Source: an uncultured Pontibacter sp. (GTDB lineage Bacteria; Bacteroidota; Bacteroidia; Cytophagales; Hymenobacteraceae). Taken from it: a stretch of DNA of 64,000 bases. A program made the translations under genes and the position numbers. Positions 37,634 to 46,568 of this stretch are shown in pieces. Location of the stretch: contig NZ_CANLMZ010000008.1 in NCBI RefSeq assembly GCF_947492645.1, forward strand, positions 1-64,000, written 5' to 3'. Below the pieces are notes generated by a model. It ran no database searches and was not told where the DNA came from. It saw only the letters and a program-made list of their open reading frames with translations. Positions within the stretch are counted from its first letter, which is position 1. The number at the start of each line of letters is the position of its first letter.

Positions 37634-39436
37634 CTATACTTCTTGCAATTCAACCATCTTATTAAATTTGGCTGAACTCATGACTAATTCACTAAAGCAC
37701 CCCTCGTCTATAATTTTACCATTATTCATTACCAGAATTCTATCTGCATTTTTTATAGTAGACAGGCGGTGTGCCACAATGAAAATGGTGTATTTGCCCT
37801 GCAGCTCTTCCAACCCCTTCTGTATTGCCTCTTCTGTTTCGGAATCAAGAGAAGAGGTAGCTTCATCCAGCACCAGTATGTCAACATCTTTGTATAACTC
37901 CCTTGCTATGGATATGCGCTGCTTTTGGCCACCACTCAGGTTTATACCATTGTTGCCAAGAAGCGTGTTTTCTTTGTGCGGTAAGCTTTTAATAAACTCG
38001 TAAATAGAAGCCTGTCGGGTAGCCCATTCAAACCGGGCTAAGTTCTCAGGCGTTGGTTCGGCCCAAAAGCATATATTATTGAAGATAGTATCATTGAATA
38101 CTACTGGCTCTTGTGTGATATAACCTATTCTTCTTTGATAGTTTTCTAGACTTAAGTCTTTTGTGTTTATACCATCTACTGTCATCACACCACTACTAAC
38201 AGGCATTAAGCCGGTTAAGATGTTGATCAAAGTAGTTTTACCGCTTCCACTTTCCCCGACAAATGCAATAGTTTGGTTTTTAACTATCTTTAAGCTTAAA
38301 TTCTTCAAAATAGTGTGCCCTGAGTAGTCAAACTTTACATCCTTCAGTTCAATATTTTTACTGAAACTTGTAATTTTTTGCTTACCCTGCTTTTCCTTTG
38401 ACAGATCCAATTCTTGTTCGAATGAGGCCATATTGTTCATGGAACCGGAAACCGCTAAGAACTGATTGTAGAAAGTTTGCATCTGAATCAAGGAAGATAA
38501 GGCGCGGTAAAAAAACAGAAGACTCACCAAGATAGTACCTAAGGAGCCGCCAAGTACTTTTATCTGAACTAATATGACTGTACTAACAACCAGGATCAAT
38601 AGCGGCTCACGCATAGCAGTAACAATCGAACCAAGCTTGCCGATTCTTAAATTGTGCTCTTCGATGTTATGTATACTCTTTATGAGTTTGTTATTATACT
38701 CTTTAATGTAGCCAGTAGCCTTCAGATATTTAAAATTTGAAACAAACTGCATGATCAGGCCCTGATAATGATTTCTTGCTGCAGTTACTTTTTTTGAAGA
38801 TAACTTAGTGGCCCTGTATATCTTATTGTAAATCAAATTAGTAATACCCGCTCCAAGGCAGGTCAGTAAGGCAAACTGTGCATCGACATAAATGGCAAAT
38901 ACCATGTACACAATAACTGTAACAATCTGCTGAAAAGCCCCAAAATAACTCTGGTATGCCTGCGAGATTCTTGTAACCTCACCTGACATTGTATTCTGAA
39001 TTCTGCCTGCATCTGACAAGACAAATGCTTTATAAGCCATGCCCGAAAGTGCTTTTGACAACTTAACCCTAATATTTCTGATGAAGAATTGACGCAGTAT
39101 GACACCGTAGACACTATTGATATATTGTGCGACACCTTTAAGTATGAAAAAAACTGACATTATTAAAAGTACTGTCAGCAGGTCAAGGCTAAGTCCAATA
39201 TTTTCAATCCCTTCTACTAAAAAGCCTAGCTTGCCTAAGCTTTCAGCACTCACAGAGGTAGGATCATCTGCCATTTGCAGCAACGGCAGAAACATAGCCA
39301 GTCCAAAACCATCTAGTACTCCTACACTAATGCTTAAGGCCATTCCAATAAAAATCCTGTAACGGAGCCTTTGGTAGAAGTATGTAAAGCTTTTAAAATA
39401 CTTCTTTATAAACTCTGTTAACTTACTGTAAATCAT
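37634..39436 (-). CDS. ABC exporter of the PglK/MsbA type
   Basis: 600 residues. About six membrane helices occupy residues 25-320, followed by an ATPase with Walker A 'GESGSGKTTL', signature 'NLSGGQKQR', Walker B 'ILVLDEATSSLD' and the H-loop 'IVAHRLSTI'. Permease and ATPase in one chain means it works as a homodimer. Length and domain order match MsbA and PglK, which flip lipid A or lipid-linked oligosaccharide. Because the locus lacks a visible Wzx flippase, this protein is the best candidate for flipping the repeat unit. It is the first gene of the minus-strand side, divergent from the exosortase genes. Confidence 0.9.
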   Translation of the reverse strand: MIYSKLTEFIKKYFKSFTYFYQRLRYRIFIGMALSISVGVLDGFGLAMFLPLLQMADDPTSVSAESLGKLGFLVEGIENIGLSLDLLTVLLIMSVFFILKGVAQYINSVYGVILRQFFIRNIRVKLSKALSGMAYKAFVLSDAGRIQNTMSGEVTRISQAYQSYFGAFQQIVTVIVYMVFAIYVDAQFALLTCLGAGITNLIYNKIYRATKLSSKKVTAARNHYQGLIMQFVSNFKYLKATGYIKEYNNKLIKSIHNIEEHNLRIGKLGSIVTAMREPLLILVVSTVILVQIKVLGGSLGTILVSLLFFYRALSSLIQMQTFYNQFLAVSGSMNNMASFEQELDLSKEKQGKQKITSFSKNIELKDVKFDYSGHTILKNLSLKIVKNQTIAFVGESGSGKTTLINILTGLMPVSSGVMTVDGINTKDLSLENYQRRIGYITQEPVVFNDTIFNNICFWAEPTPENLARFEWATRQASIYEFIKSLPHKENTLLGNNGINLSGGQKQRISIARELYKDVDILVLDEATSSLDSETEEAIQKGLEELQGKYTIFIVAHRLSTIKNADRILVMNNGKIIDEGCFSELVMSSAKFNKMVELQEV

Positions 39437-40018
39437 AGGAGTAGTTGTCTTAAAACATGCTTCTTAAGTAAATTTCTGAAACTCTGATGTTATGGATTAG
39501 ATGTCGCTTTAACAATAAGACCCATAAATTATAACACAATAATTATTTTATATAATAATTTTAAGCAGCTATAATTTATCAGCTATACGCAAAAGTTATA
39601 GTTTATATTCATTAAATTAAATATTTTTTTTTGCTATACCTGTTGTTATCTATAAGATTTGAACTTTTAATGCTCACTACCTCGCTATAGCTTCTTGTAT
39701 AAAAGCATGGCTATCAAGCACGTATTGAAGATTACAGAAGATGTATTAGCCGAATACTTTATCTACTTATTTTATATTTTTAATTATTCCAACAAAAAAT
39801 AATATTATATTCAACTTTAGATATTGCTTTTTCGTACTGAATTTTACTTATTTGTAAAATTTATTACATATATAATTACTTAAGTATTATAATTTGTATT
39901 TATAGCTTATAATTGATTAACTGCCGCTCATTTGCTCTACATCATTTCCAAATTCCCTCTACTTGATATAAAATTTATATGTCTACTTATATGTTTATAC
40001 AACTTTAATTTATCTGGT
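39437..40018. promoter_or_regulatory. AT-rich divergent control region
   Basis: 582 bases between the ABC exporter (minus) and the PID-CTERM gene (plus), among the most AT-rich stretches of the window. It must carry promoters for both directions. An in-frame ATG at 39932 would extend the PID-CTERM gene but codes an unlikely N terminus. No hairpin or direct repeat stands out. Confidence 0.5.
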
Positions 40019-40288
40019 ATGAAAATGTTTATTTTAAAATCTGTATTATTTCTTGGAGTAGTTGCAATTACAGCTACTACAGATACGGTAGCTCAGGGCA
40101 GAAGCAATGATGCACCTGGCAGAAGTGGTGGTGCTCCGGGTAACAGCGGTAATGCGCCAGGTCATAACAAACCAAGTGGTGTGCCAATTGATGGCGGAGC
40201 TAGTATACTCCTGGCAGCAGGCGCGGCTTATGGTCTTAAGAAGATGCGTGATTATCGTAATAGCAAGAATGGAACTATAGACGCATAA
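40019..40288 (+). CDS. Small secreted protein with PID-CTERM sorting signal
   Basis: 89 residues from the ATG at 40019. Signal peptide at about 1-25 ('FILKSVLFLGVVAITATT' then 'AQG'), then a Gly/Pro/Ser/Asn-rich low-complexity part with three short repeats (APGRSGG, APGNSGN, APGHN), then a C-terminal tripartite sorting signal: the motif PIDGG at 56-60, a hydrophobic helix 'ASILLAAGAAYGL' and a basic cluster 'KKMRDYR'. This is the architecture of PID-CTERM substrates of Bacteroidota exosortases. The exosortase is encoded 50 bases downstream. The mature protein would be only about 35 residues, so it is probably a surface or matrix peptide that may carry glycan. The upstream ATG at 39932 was not used because it destroys the signal peptide. 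Confidence 0.85.
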   Translation: MKMFILKSVLFLGVVAITATTDTVAQGRSNDAPGRSGGAPGNSGNAPGHNKPSGVPIDGGASILLAAGAAYGLKKMRDYRNSKNGTIDA

Positions 40289-40338
40289 TCTTACAGTAAC
40301 ACGAGTAAATCATCTTATGGCTCTCATCTTAATTAAGC

Positions 40339-40854
40339 ATGAAAGAATATAGTAAAGTAATACGCTTTTTAATTTATGCTTTGGGTTTATGCATTGGGTG
40401 GTTTCTCCTTTATGATCTTTGGCTCAGCAGGTTTGATGATTGGTTAACGCTTAGCATCGTGGATGCTAGTGTTGTTACATTACAACTGTTGGGATATCAT
40501 GCTGAGGCAAAGAACATATTTGTAAGAATAGACGGCTTTGATACAGTTTTTGTAAATGATGCATGTAATGGCATGATTATCATGGCGCTTTTCGCAGGTT
40601 TCATAATAGCATTTCCAGGATCATTAGCTAAAAAGTTCTTTTTCATTCCGGCTGGAATTATTGTGATTCATATTCTGAATGTATTGCGTGTTTCAGCATT
40701 GGCATTAAACGCTTATCATTTTAATCAATCTGTGGAATTTAACCATAAATACACTTTTACAATTATAGTATATGCAGCGGTATTTGCTTTATGGATGCTA
40801 TGGGTGAAAAAGTATTCAGGATTAAAACAGCATGCTAGCTCAGAAGCCATTTAA
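40339..40854 (+). CDS. Exosortase family transpeptidase (PID-CTERM type)
   Basis: 171 residues with about five membrane helices. The three exosortase active-site residues are present in order: Cys76 in 'NDACNGMIIM', Arg117 in 'NVLRVSALAL' and His136 in 'EFNHKYTFT'. The protein is short, like the compact exosortases of Bacteroidota, and lacks the extra domain of EpsH/XrtA. It should recognise the PIDGG-helix-basic signal of the preceding gene, cleave it and transfer the substrate to an acceptor, possibly a lipid or polysaccharide. The following membrane-protein gene overlaps its end by 23 bases, so the two are co-translated. Confidence 0.92.
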   Translation: MKEYSKVIRFLIYALGLCIGWFLLYDLWLSRFDDWLTLSIVDASVVTLQLLGYHAEAKNIFVRIDGFDTVFVNDACNGMIIMALFAGFIIAFPGSLAKKFFFIPAGIIVIHILNVLRVSALALNAYHFNQSVEFNHKYTFTIIVYAAVFALWMLWVKKYSGLKQHASSEAI

Positions 40855-41308
40855 TTATTTACAGGTACAGCTATTCAGGTGGAGTATGTATACGATACTG
40901 GTAGTTGCATTCCTACTGGTAGGGGCTTATGAAGTTCCAATAAAAAAACAACTATCAGATTATACGCTTACTTTAAGTAATTTTATACACCTACAGGAAA
41001 TTAGTTATGCACTTGATTCGATACTGAAATTGCATAATCCTACACTTGTCAACCTTTGCTACAGGCTTCTGCATGCTTGTATCTGTGCATCTTTCATAAG
41101 CTTATACTTCCGTAAAAAGTATGTAACTAAGGTTACTTTAATCTTCTATTCCCTTCTTCTTCTGTTAACTTTCCTGTTATACTTTACTGCAGGGGTTACC
41201 CAGTTATCCTTTTTACGTATTGTAGCTTTTAGAATCGATACATTGCTCATCTCTCCCATGCCTATCATACTTTTATTCGCATCCTTTCGCTTTTTACGCC
41301 AGCTTTAA
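40832..41308 (+). CDS. Exosortase-associated four-helix membrane protein
   Basis: 158 residues with four predicted membrane helices (about 17-32, 67-92, 100-120, 130-152). No catalytic motif is seen. Small proteins of this size regularly follow exosortases in Bacteroidota and are annotated as exosortase-associated membrane proteins; the resemblance here rests on size, topology, overlap with the exosortase gene and position, not on a recognised motif. It may help present the substrate. The 356 bases after it are AT-rich and gene-free. Confidence 0.75.
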   Translation: MLAQKPFNYLQVQLFRWSMYTILVVAFLLVGAYEVPIKKQLSDYTLTLSNFIHLQEISYALDSILKLHNPTLVNLCYRLLHACICASFISLYFRKKYVTKVTLIFYSLLLLLTFLLYFTAGVTQLSFLRIVAFRIDTLLISPMPIILLFASFRFLRQL

Positions 41309-41664
41309 TTTGCTTATCCTATCCATGCTGGTTTACAAACTCTCCTTCCAACCTGCCTACTAGTAAAATTATATCCTGCAACTAGTCTTTGCAGCTTTAC
41401 AACACATTATTTAATATTAAAAATATTACATAATAGCTATATCTAAGCATAGATTTCATTAAGGAATTTTCATAATAAATAATAATATTATAATAATATC
41501 AACAACCTTATACACTTAGATTAAGTATATTTTTTATAGAAAGATTTATTTTATCAGCTCTTAATATATATCTATTTAATTTAAACAGCTAGTCTTAGAG
41601 ATTTATCAGGATTGATATTTAACTCTTAAAAATACAAGTATTTATATTAAAATATATTCTTGCT
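41309..41664. promoter_or_regulatory. AT-rich spacer before the initiating sugar transferase
   Basis: 356 bases, AT-rich, without a gene. It separates the exosortase module from the WcaJ-like gene and probably contains the promoter of the latter. No terminator hairpin is evident after the membrane-protein gene, so read-through is possible. Confidence 0.45.
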
Positions 41665-43056
41665 ATGGCAAACAAATATTCAACTTTATTTAAATGGATA
41701 AATGTCGTAGTTGACTATACAATACTTAATATAAGTTTGTATGCTTGTTTTATCCTGACTGAAAGCCATATAAGATCGGTGGATGTGTATGATCTGAGGT
41801 TAACAGTTGTTCTCCTAAACTTTTGCTGGTTTTACAGTTCCACTATATTCAGCACGTACAGCTATATACTAAAACGTGATGCTGTACCAATGATGTCGTC
41901 GAATATTGGGGCACTATGTGTGTTTATGGCTATGGCAATAATTGTAAAGTTTACATTGCCGCATCTCTACATTCCGCCAACCCCTTTCATATACTACTTT
42001 ACGGTTTTTCCTGTACTTATACTTAGCTGGCGCTTCGCGTTTTTATTGCTACGCAAGTATAACCGAAAGCATTGGCTCCACTCTAACAGCATAGCTATTA
42101 TAGGCGCCACAAAAGCAGGAGTAGACTTTTATGAGTATGTTATGGCCAATCCCCAGCTAGACTATTATGCGGCCGGAATATACGAAAATACGCATGCAAA
42201 GGTCCCTGCCCACGTTAACTATCTGGGCCAAATAGAACAATGTATCAGCCATGCAAAAGAAAACAGGATACAAGAGATTTATTGTGCCTTGCCTTACACA
42301 GAAAATAATGTAATAGAACAGCTGATGCAGGAAGCAGACAAACATATGATCCGCTTCAGATTAGTGCCCGACATAAAAGGCACTATTCACCACAATTTCA
42401 TGGTAGAGATGTTTGGTTATACGCCTGTGCTAAAGCCAAGACAGGAGCCATTGGAAAACATGGCGAACGAAATCATAAAAAGAGGCTTTGACATACTCTT
42501 CTCTGCTTTGGTTATTGTTTTGCTTCTCAGCTGGCTTGTGCCAGTTATGGCCATCATCATTAAGTTGGAGTCCAGGGGGCCTGTGTTCTTCAAGCAGCTA
42601 CGCTCCGGAAAAAACAACAAACCCTTCTACTGCCTCAAATTCCGGAGCATGACCGTGAACAGCGAAAGCGACAAGGTGCAGGCAAGAAAGAATGATGCCA
42701 GAGTTACCAAGGTCGGTAGGTTCATCAGAAAAACAAGCATTGATGAGCTTCCACAATTCTTTAACGTATTGATGGGAGATATGTCGGTGGTAGGGCCACG
42801 CCCACATATGCTCAAGCACACAGAAGACTATTCGGTGCTTATAAACAACTATATGGTGCGCCACTTCCTCACTCCGGGCATCACCGGGTGGGCACAGGTT
42901 AACGGCTACAGAGGTGAGACAAAAGAAACTGCTGCCATGCTGAACCGCGTTAAGGCTGACCTGTGGTACCTGGAAAATTGGTCTATCCTACTCGATCTCA
43001 AAATCGTGTTCCTTACAATCTGGCAAGTACTGAGAAACGATGACAATATTTACTAA
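41665..43056 (+). CDS. Undecaprenyl-phosphate sugar-phosphate transferase (WcaJ-like)
   Basis: 463 residues. Four N-terminal helices (about 12-120), a Rossmann-like middle part ('SIAIIGATKAGVDFYEYV') and a C-terminal bacterial sugar transferase domain from about residue 270: 'KRGFDILFSALVIVLLLSWL' re-entrant helix, 'SRGPVFFKQLRSGKNNKPF', 'KFRSM', 'TSIDELPQFFNVLMGDMSVV', 'GPRPHM' and 'LTPGITGWAQVNGYRGET'. It transfers a hexose-1-phosphate, probably glucose, to undecaprenyl phosphate and so starts each repeat unit. It is on the opposite strand from the main locus but clearly belongs to it. A 19-bp hairpin follows its stop. Confidence 0.94.
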   Translation: MANKYSTLFKWINVVVDYTILNISLYACFILTESHIRSVDVYDLRLTVVLLNFCWFYSSTIFSTYSYILKRDAVPMMSSNIGALCVFMAMAIIVKFTLPHLYIPPTPFIYYFTVFPVLILSWRFAFLLLRKYNRKHWLHSNSIAIIGATKAGVDFYEYVMANPQLDYYAAGIYENTHAKVPAHVNYLGQIEQCISHAKENRIQEIYCALPYTENNVIEQLMQEADKHMIRFRLVPDIKGTIHHNFMVEMFGYTPVLKPRQEPLENMANEIIKRGFDILFSALVIVLLLSWLVPVMAIIIKLESRGPVFFKQLRSGKNNKPFYCLKFRSMTVNSESDKVQARKNDARVTKVGRFIRKTSIDELPQFFNVLMGDMSVVGPRPHMLKHTEDYSVLINNYMVRHFLTPGITGWAQVNGYRGETKETAAMLNRVKADLWYLENWSILLDLKIVFLTIWQVLRNDDNIY

Positions 43057-43060
43057 TAAA

Positions 43061-43116
43061 AATAGTGAGGGAGTAATCAAGCTATGAAACTACAGCCTGA
43101 TTACTCCCTCACTATT
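43061..43116. terminator. Bidirectional terminator between convergent genes
   Basis: A perfect 19-bp stem (43061-43079 with 43098-43116; AATAGTGAGGGAGTAATCA) and an 18-base loop. It lies just after the WcaJ-like stop; on the minus strand it is followed by TTTTTATTA and lies 89 bases after the triple-PAS kinase gene. It should stop transcripts arriving from both sides. Confidence 0.85.
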
Positions 43117-43204
43117 AGAACACCCACGCTTGCTACAAACACATTATTGCAACCAGCCTACAAGTATTATTACAGTTAAGTGCTTTGATAATACCTTTAG
43201 CATT

Positions 43205-45136
43205 CTACTGTTTAAAGTATACGTTAAAATCTGACCCTTTCCCGAGCTCACTTTCTAACTCAATTCTATCGCCTGAGTTGTCGAGGATCTTTTTAACCAA
43301 GTACAGGCCAACGCCTGATCCCTCAACATGATCGTGCACACGCTTGAACATAGAAAAAACTTTGTTTTTATGCTGTTCAGCAATACCCAAACCATTGTCT
43401 GATACTGTTACCAGATACTCGCCTGTATCAGTTATTGTTGTTCTTATACTTACTTCTGGTGCTCTTAGCGGGTCGGAGTACTTTATGGCATTTGATATCA
43501 GGTTATACAGGATGCTTCGCAGGTTCTTACGTGGGTAGTTCAGCGTTTCAAACCCAGATACATCTGCTTTAATCTCGGTTTTGCTTGTAGCAATAATATC
43601 CCGCAGGCTTTCCTTTACTTCCTCTATAATTGCTGCGATACTTACTTTTTCTGCCTGCTGCACATTGTGCTGTAGCTTCGTTACATCTGCCAGGTCTGCT
43701 ATTACATTTTTGAGAACTGTAACTGCACCTCCCATCATTTTCAACAATTCTCTATGTTTAGCAGAATCCTCTCCAAGATCCTCCTCTAAGGCAGTAAGCA
43801 ACCCCTCAAGGTTAGTTATAGGCGATTTAAGATCATGTGATGCGGTGTACACAAAGTTATCCAGCTCGTTATTTATACGAACCAGCTCCATGTTTCTTCG
43901 CATCAGCTCCTCGTTACGGCGGCGCTCCGTCAGGTCGCGGGTAATTTTTGCGAAGCCTAACAAGCGTTTTTCCAGGTTATAGATAGGCGATATCACCACG
44001 TTAGCCCAAAAGGCTGTGCCGTCCTTGCGTATGCGCCAGCCTTCATCTTCAAATTGGCCGTTAGCTATTGCCCGTTTAAGCTCAAACTGAGGGAACCCAC
44101 TTTCTATCGCTTCGCGATTGTAGAATATTGAAAAATGCTTTCCGATGATTTCGTTTGGAGTATAGCCCTTGATACGCTCGGCACCAGTATTCCAACTCAT
44201 TATAATTCCATCAGGGTTAAGCATCAGGATAGCGTAGTCTTTTACACTATCAATAAGCAGGCGGCTTTTCTCTTCACTTTCTTTAAGCTCCTCGTTCATC
44301 TGGAAAAGCTGCCGCTCCAACTTCTTTTTCTCTGTAAGGTCCCGGGTAATTTTAGAATACCCTACCAGCTCGTTCTTTGGATTATATATAGCCGTAAGTA
44401 CGGTGTTAGCCCAGAAAGCAGATCCATCTTTACGGTATCGCCAGCCCTCGTCCTCAAAGCTGCCATTTGCTTTTGCCTGCTCCAATTCATACTCCGGATA
44501 ACCCTGCTTTATAGCTTCGCGGCTGTAAAACTTGGCAAAAAATTTACCTATGATTTCCTTTGCCTCGTAGCCTTTCAGCTTTTTAGCCCCTTCGTTCCAG
44601 CTGGCTACATTACCGGCAGGGTCAAGCATAAAAATGGCGTAGTCTGTTACGCCCTGTATCAGTAGCCTAAACCTTTCTTCGCTTTCCTTTAAGCCTTCAT
44701 ACGCTTTGTAAAGATCGTCTTCGGCTTTTTTCCGCTCCGATAGGTTTTTTGTAACTTTTGTAAACCCAAGCAACTCATGGTTATCACCAAAAACCGGCGT
44801 AATGATTACATTAGCCCAGAATACGGAGCCGTCTTTCTTTACGCGCCACCCTTCGTCTTCGTACCTGCCATGCTTTACAGCTTCCTTCAGTTCAGTTGCA
44901 GGGTAATCACGGTCTTTATCCTCCTGGGTATAGAACACAGAAAAATGCTTCCCAACGATATCTTCTGCTGTATACTGCTTTATGAGCTCAGCACCTGTGT
45001 TCCAGGTAGCCACATGGCCGGTAGCATCTAATAGGAAAACTGCATAATCTGTTATATTCTGAACAAGCAGCCTGTAGTAATCATTTGGTAAGCTTATACC
45101 ATCAACTGTCAAAAAAACATCAGGTTCTGTATTCAT
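43205..45136 (-). CDS. Soluble sensor histidine kinase with three PAS domains
   Basis: 643 residues, no membrane helix. Three PAS/PAC units of about 130 residues each (starting near 20, 150, 280) are strikingly alike, each with 'DYA.(F/I)(L/M)LD..G', 'WN.GAE..KGY', 'I.GKHFS.FY' and 'EDEGWR.RKDGS.FWANV.(I/L)'. The kinase core follows with the phosphoacceptor His in 'YTASHDLKSPITNLEGLL', the N box 'LYNLISNAIKYSD' and G boxes 'DNGLGI' and 'GSGVGLYLVKKI'. No receiver or output domain is present and no response regulator lies beside it, so it is an orphan kinase. The repeated PAS units suggest internal duplication. Confidence 0.93.
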   Translation of the reverse strand: MNTEPDVFLTVDGISLPNDYYRLLVQNITDYAVFLLDATGHVATWNTGAELIKQYTAEDIVGKHFSVFYTQEDKDRDYPATELKEAVKHGRYEDEGWRVKKDGSVFWANVIITPVFGDNHELLGFTKVTKNLSERKKAEDDLYKAYEGLKESEERFRLLIQGVTDYAIFMLDPAGNVASWNEGAKKLKGYEAKEIIGKFFAKFYSREAIKQGYPEYELEQAKANGSFEDEGWRYRKDGSAFWANTVLTAIYNPKNELVGYSKITRDLTEKKKLERQLFQMNEELKESEEKSRLLIDSVKDYAILMLNPDGIIMSWNTGAERIKGYTPNEIIGKHFSIFYNREAIESGFPQFELKRAIANGQFEDEGWRIRKDGTAFWANVVISPIYNLEKRLLGFAKITRDLTERRRNEELMRRNMELVRINNELDNFVYTASHDLKSPITNLEGLLTALEEDLGEDSAKHRELLKMMGGAVTVLKNVIADLADVTKLQHNVQQAEKVSIAAIIEEVKESLRDIIATSKTEIKADVSGFETLNYPRKNLRSILYNLISNAIKYSDPLRAPEVSIRTTITDTGEYLVTVSDNGLGIAEQHKNKVFSMFKRVHDHVEGSGVGLYLVKKILDNSGDRIELESELGKGSDFNVYFKQ

Positions 45137-45470
45137 TTCTAATTTTTAAAACCACAAATATTGGGTTATAGGTATATTCAACAAACCTCTTACGCAATAT
45201 AATAACAAAATGTACTATTGTTCAAACAACAAATATACTACAGCCCTGGTGCCCTCTTAAATAAATTATTAACAAAGGCTGCAATAGAACCTATAAAAGC
45301 ACTATAGACTACTATTAATACAAACGAGACAGCTAAATATTTTATAAATAAACTATATATTATATTTCAATTCTGATAGTTTTCTTACCCTAACGATGTA
45401 GCAGTATGAACGGCAAGTGCTTTGGAGATATGGCAGCGTGAGCCGGCAATTTATAAAGCGAGTGAAAATA
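45137..45470. other. Gene-free spacer
   Basis: 334 bases, AT-rich, between the triple-PAS kinase start and the TetR gene stop, which point in the same direction. It holds a short symmetric TTGTT-CA-AACAA at 45218-45229. It probably contains the promoter of the kinase. Confidence 0.4.
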
Positions 45471-46004
45471 CTATAAGTTATACTTCTGCTTCATGATAGC
45501 GATTAAAGCATGCTCTTTGTCCAGGTCTAATTGGTTGGCTGCAAAATATTTCCATACACCATCAATGTGAATCAACAGCAGCTCTGCCTCTAAGCTCGGG
45601 TTATCGTAACCCAGCTCTAAAAAACACTCCGTGAGTTTATCAAGGCAAGGCTTCATAAATACTTCGTGGTACCTCGATGATATTGGATTGAGCGGCATTA
45701 TTTTATACTGCATTCTCCAGAAGTCCGGGTTCGACTGCGTCAAGATGATAGGCAACTCTATCATTTTGGAAATGTACTCCTGATGAGAAAGTTTACTGAG
45801 GTAGGGGTTAGTTGTTTTAGCGGCAACCTGGTAGCCTTTCTTAATTATTTCTTCCAGCAACTGGTCCTTAGAACCATAGTGTTTGAATATCAGCGCTTCA
45901 GAGGTTTCGGCTTCAAAAGCAATAGACTTTGTAGATGTTGCCCTGGCCCCGTTTTCAGTAAACAGTTTTAAGGCGGCATCAAGTATAGCTTGTTTTTTGC
46001 TCAT
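45471..46004 (-). CDS. TetR family transcriptional regulator
   Basis: 177 residues from the ATG at 46004; the in-frame ATG at 46118 would add 38 residues ahead of the DNA-binding domain and is not supported. The HTH is at about residues 1-47 ('QAILDAALKLFTENGARATS', 'AETSEALIFKHYGSKDQLL'). The ligand-binding part is Leu- and Pro-rich with no recognisable subfamily. No target gene is adjacent in an obviously divergent arrangement; the nearest is the small plus-strand gene at 46569. Confidence 0.9.
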   Translation of the reverse strand: MSKKQAILDAALKLFTENGARATSTKSIAFEAETSEALIFKHYGSKDQLLEEIIKKGYQVAAKTTNPYLSKLSHQEYISKMIELPIILTQSNPDFWRMQYKIMPLNPISSRYHEVFMKPCLDKLTECFLELGYDNPSLEAELLLIHIDGVWKYFAANQLDLDKEHALIAIMKQKYNL

Positions 46005-46568
46005 CAATAATTTAAAAAATAGCTTTGGCAGCTGTTCGCATTTTATCGCTAAAGTATAAAGGTGCACAATCCAGGCACATAATCCAACGCCAGGCAACCT
46101 GGGGCCTTTAGTAATCATTGTCTGTTAAAGGCCAGCTATCCAGAAGCCACAGTTTAGTACAAACATTCTGTTGCAGCCCCGCAATTGCCATAGCTGCAGT
46201 TGTACCAAGCTGCGTTTGGGGCAAAAGCTTCTTACAGTTTGGTAGATCTTGCCTTTAGCGAGTGGATTGCTTAACGTTAATTGCCAAAGGTATTAAATTA
46301 TATTTTTTTACGCTCCCTTGCGGTGCAATACTGGCAGCTGCCCCACTAGCTATACTTGTAAAGTACAGTTTAGCAGGCATGGCGTTAGCTGTGCAAAAAA
46401 GTAACCTGTAAATTTTGAGCGTTTAATCTTTATCAATACACGAAATACAGGTATTTATACTTATTTAAGTTAGGTGTTGCTACTGATCCGATTCATATCT
46501 TTAATTTTTACTTTAAGTGTATAAAGCCCCCTCTAAAGGAGGTTAAACGTTGGCCATACTTTACCCAG
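46005..46568. other. Divergent spacer between TetR regulator and small orphan gene
   Basis: About 560 bases with no supported gene. As the region between two divergent genes it is where the TetR protein would be expected to bind, but I see no convincing operator palindrome. Confidence 0.35.

Noticed and set aside
39932..40018. Longer start for the PID-CTERM gene
   Set aside because: It would add 29 hydrophobic residues ahead of a good signal peptide; the ATG at 40019 gives the expected architecture.
43061..43116. Considered as a mobile-element end or dispersed repeat
   Set aside because: It occurs once in the window, sits exactly between convergent genes and has flanking T runs, which fits a terminator.
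46005..46118. Longer start for the TetR regulator
   Set aside because: It adds 38 residues before the DNA-binding domain; TetR proteins usually begin a few residues before the first helix, as with the ATG at 46004.
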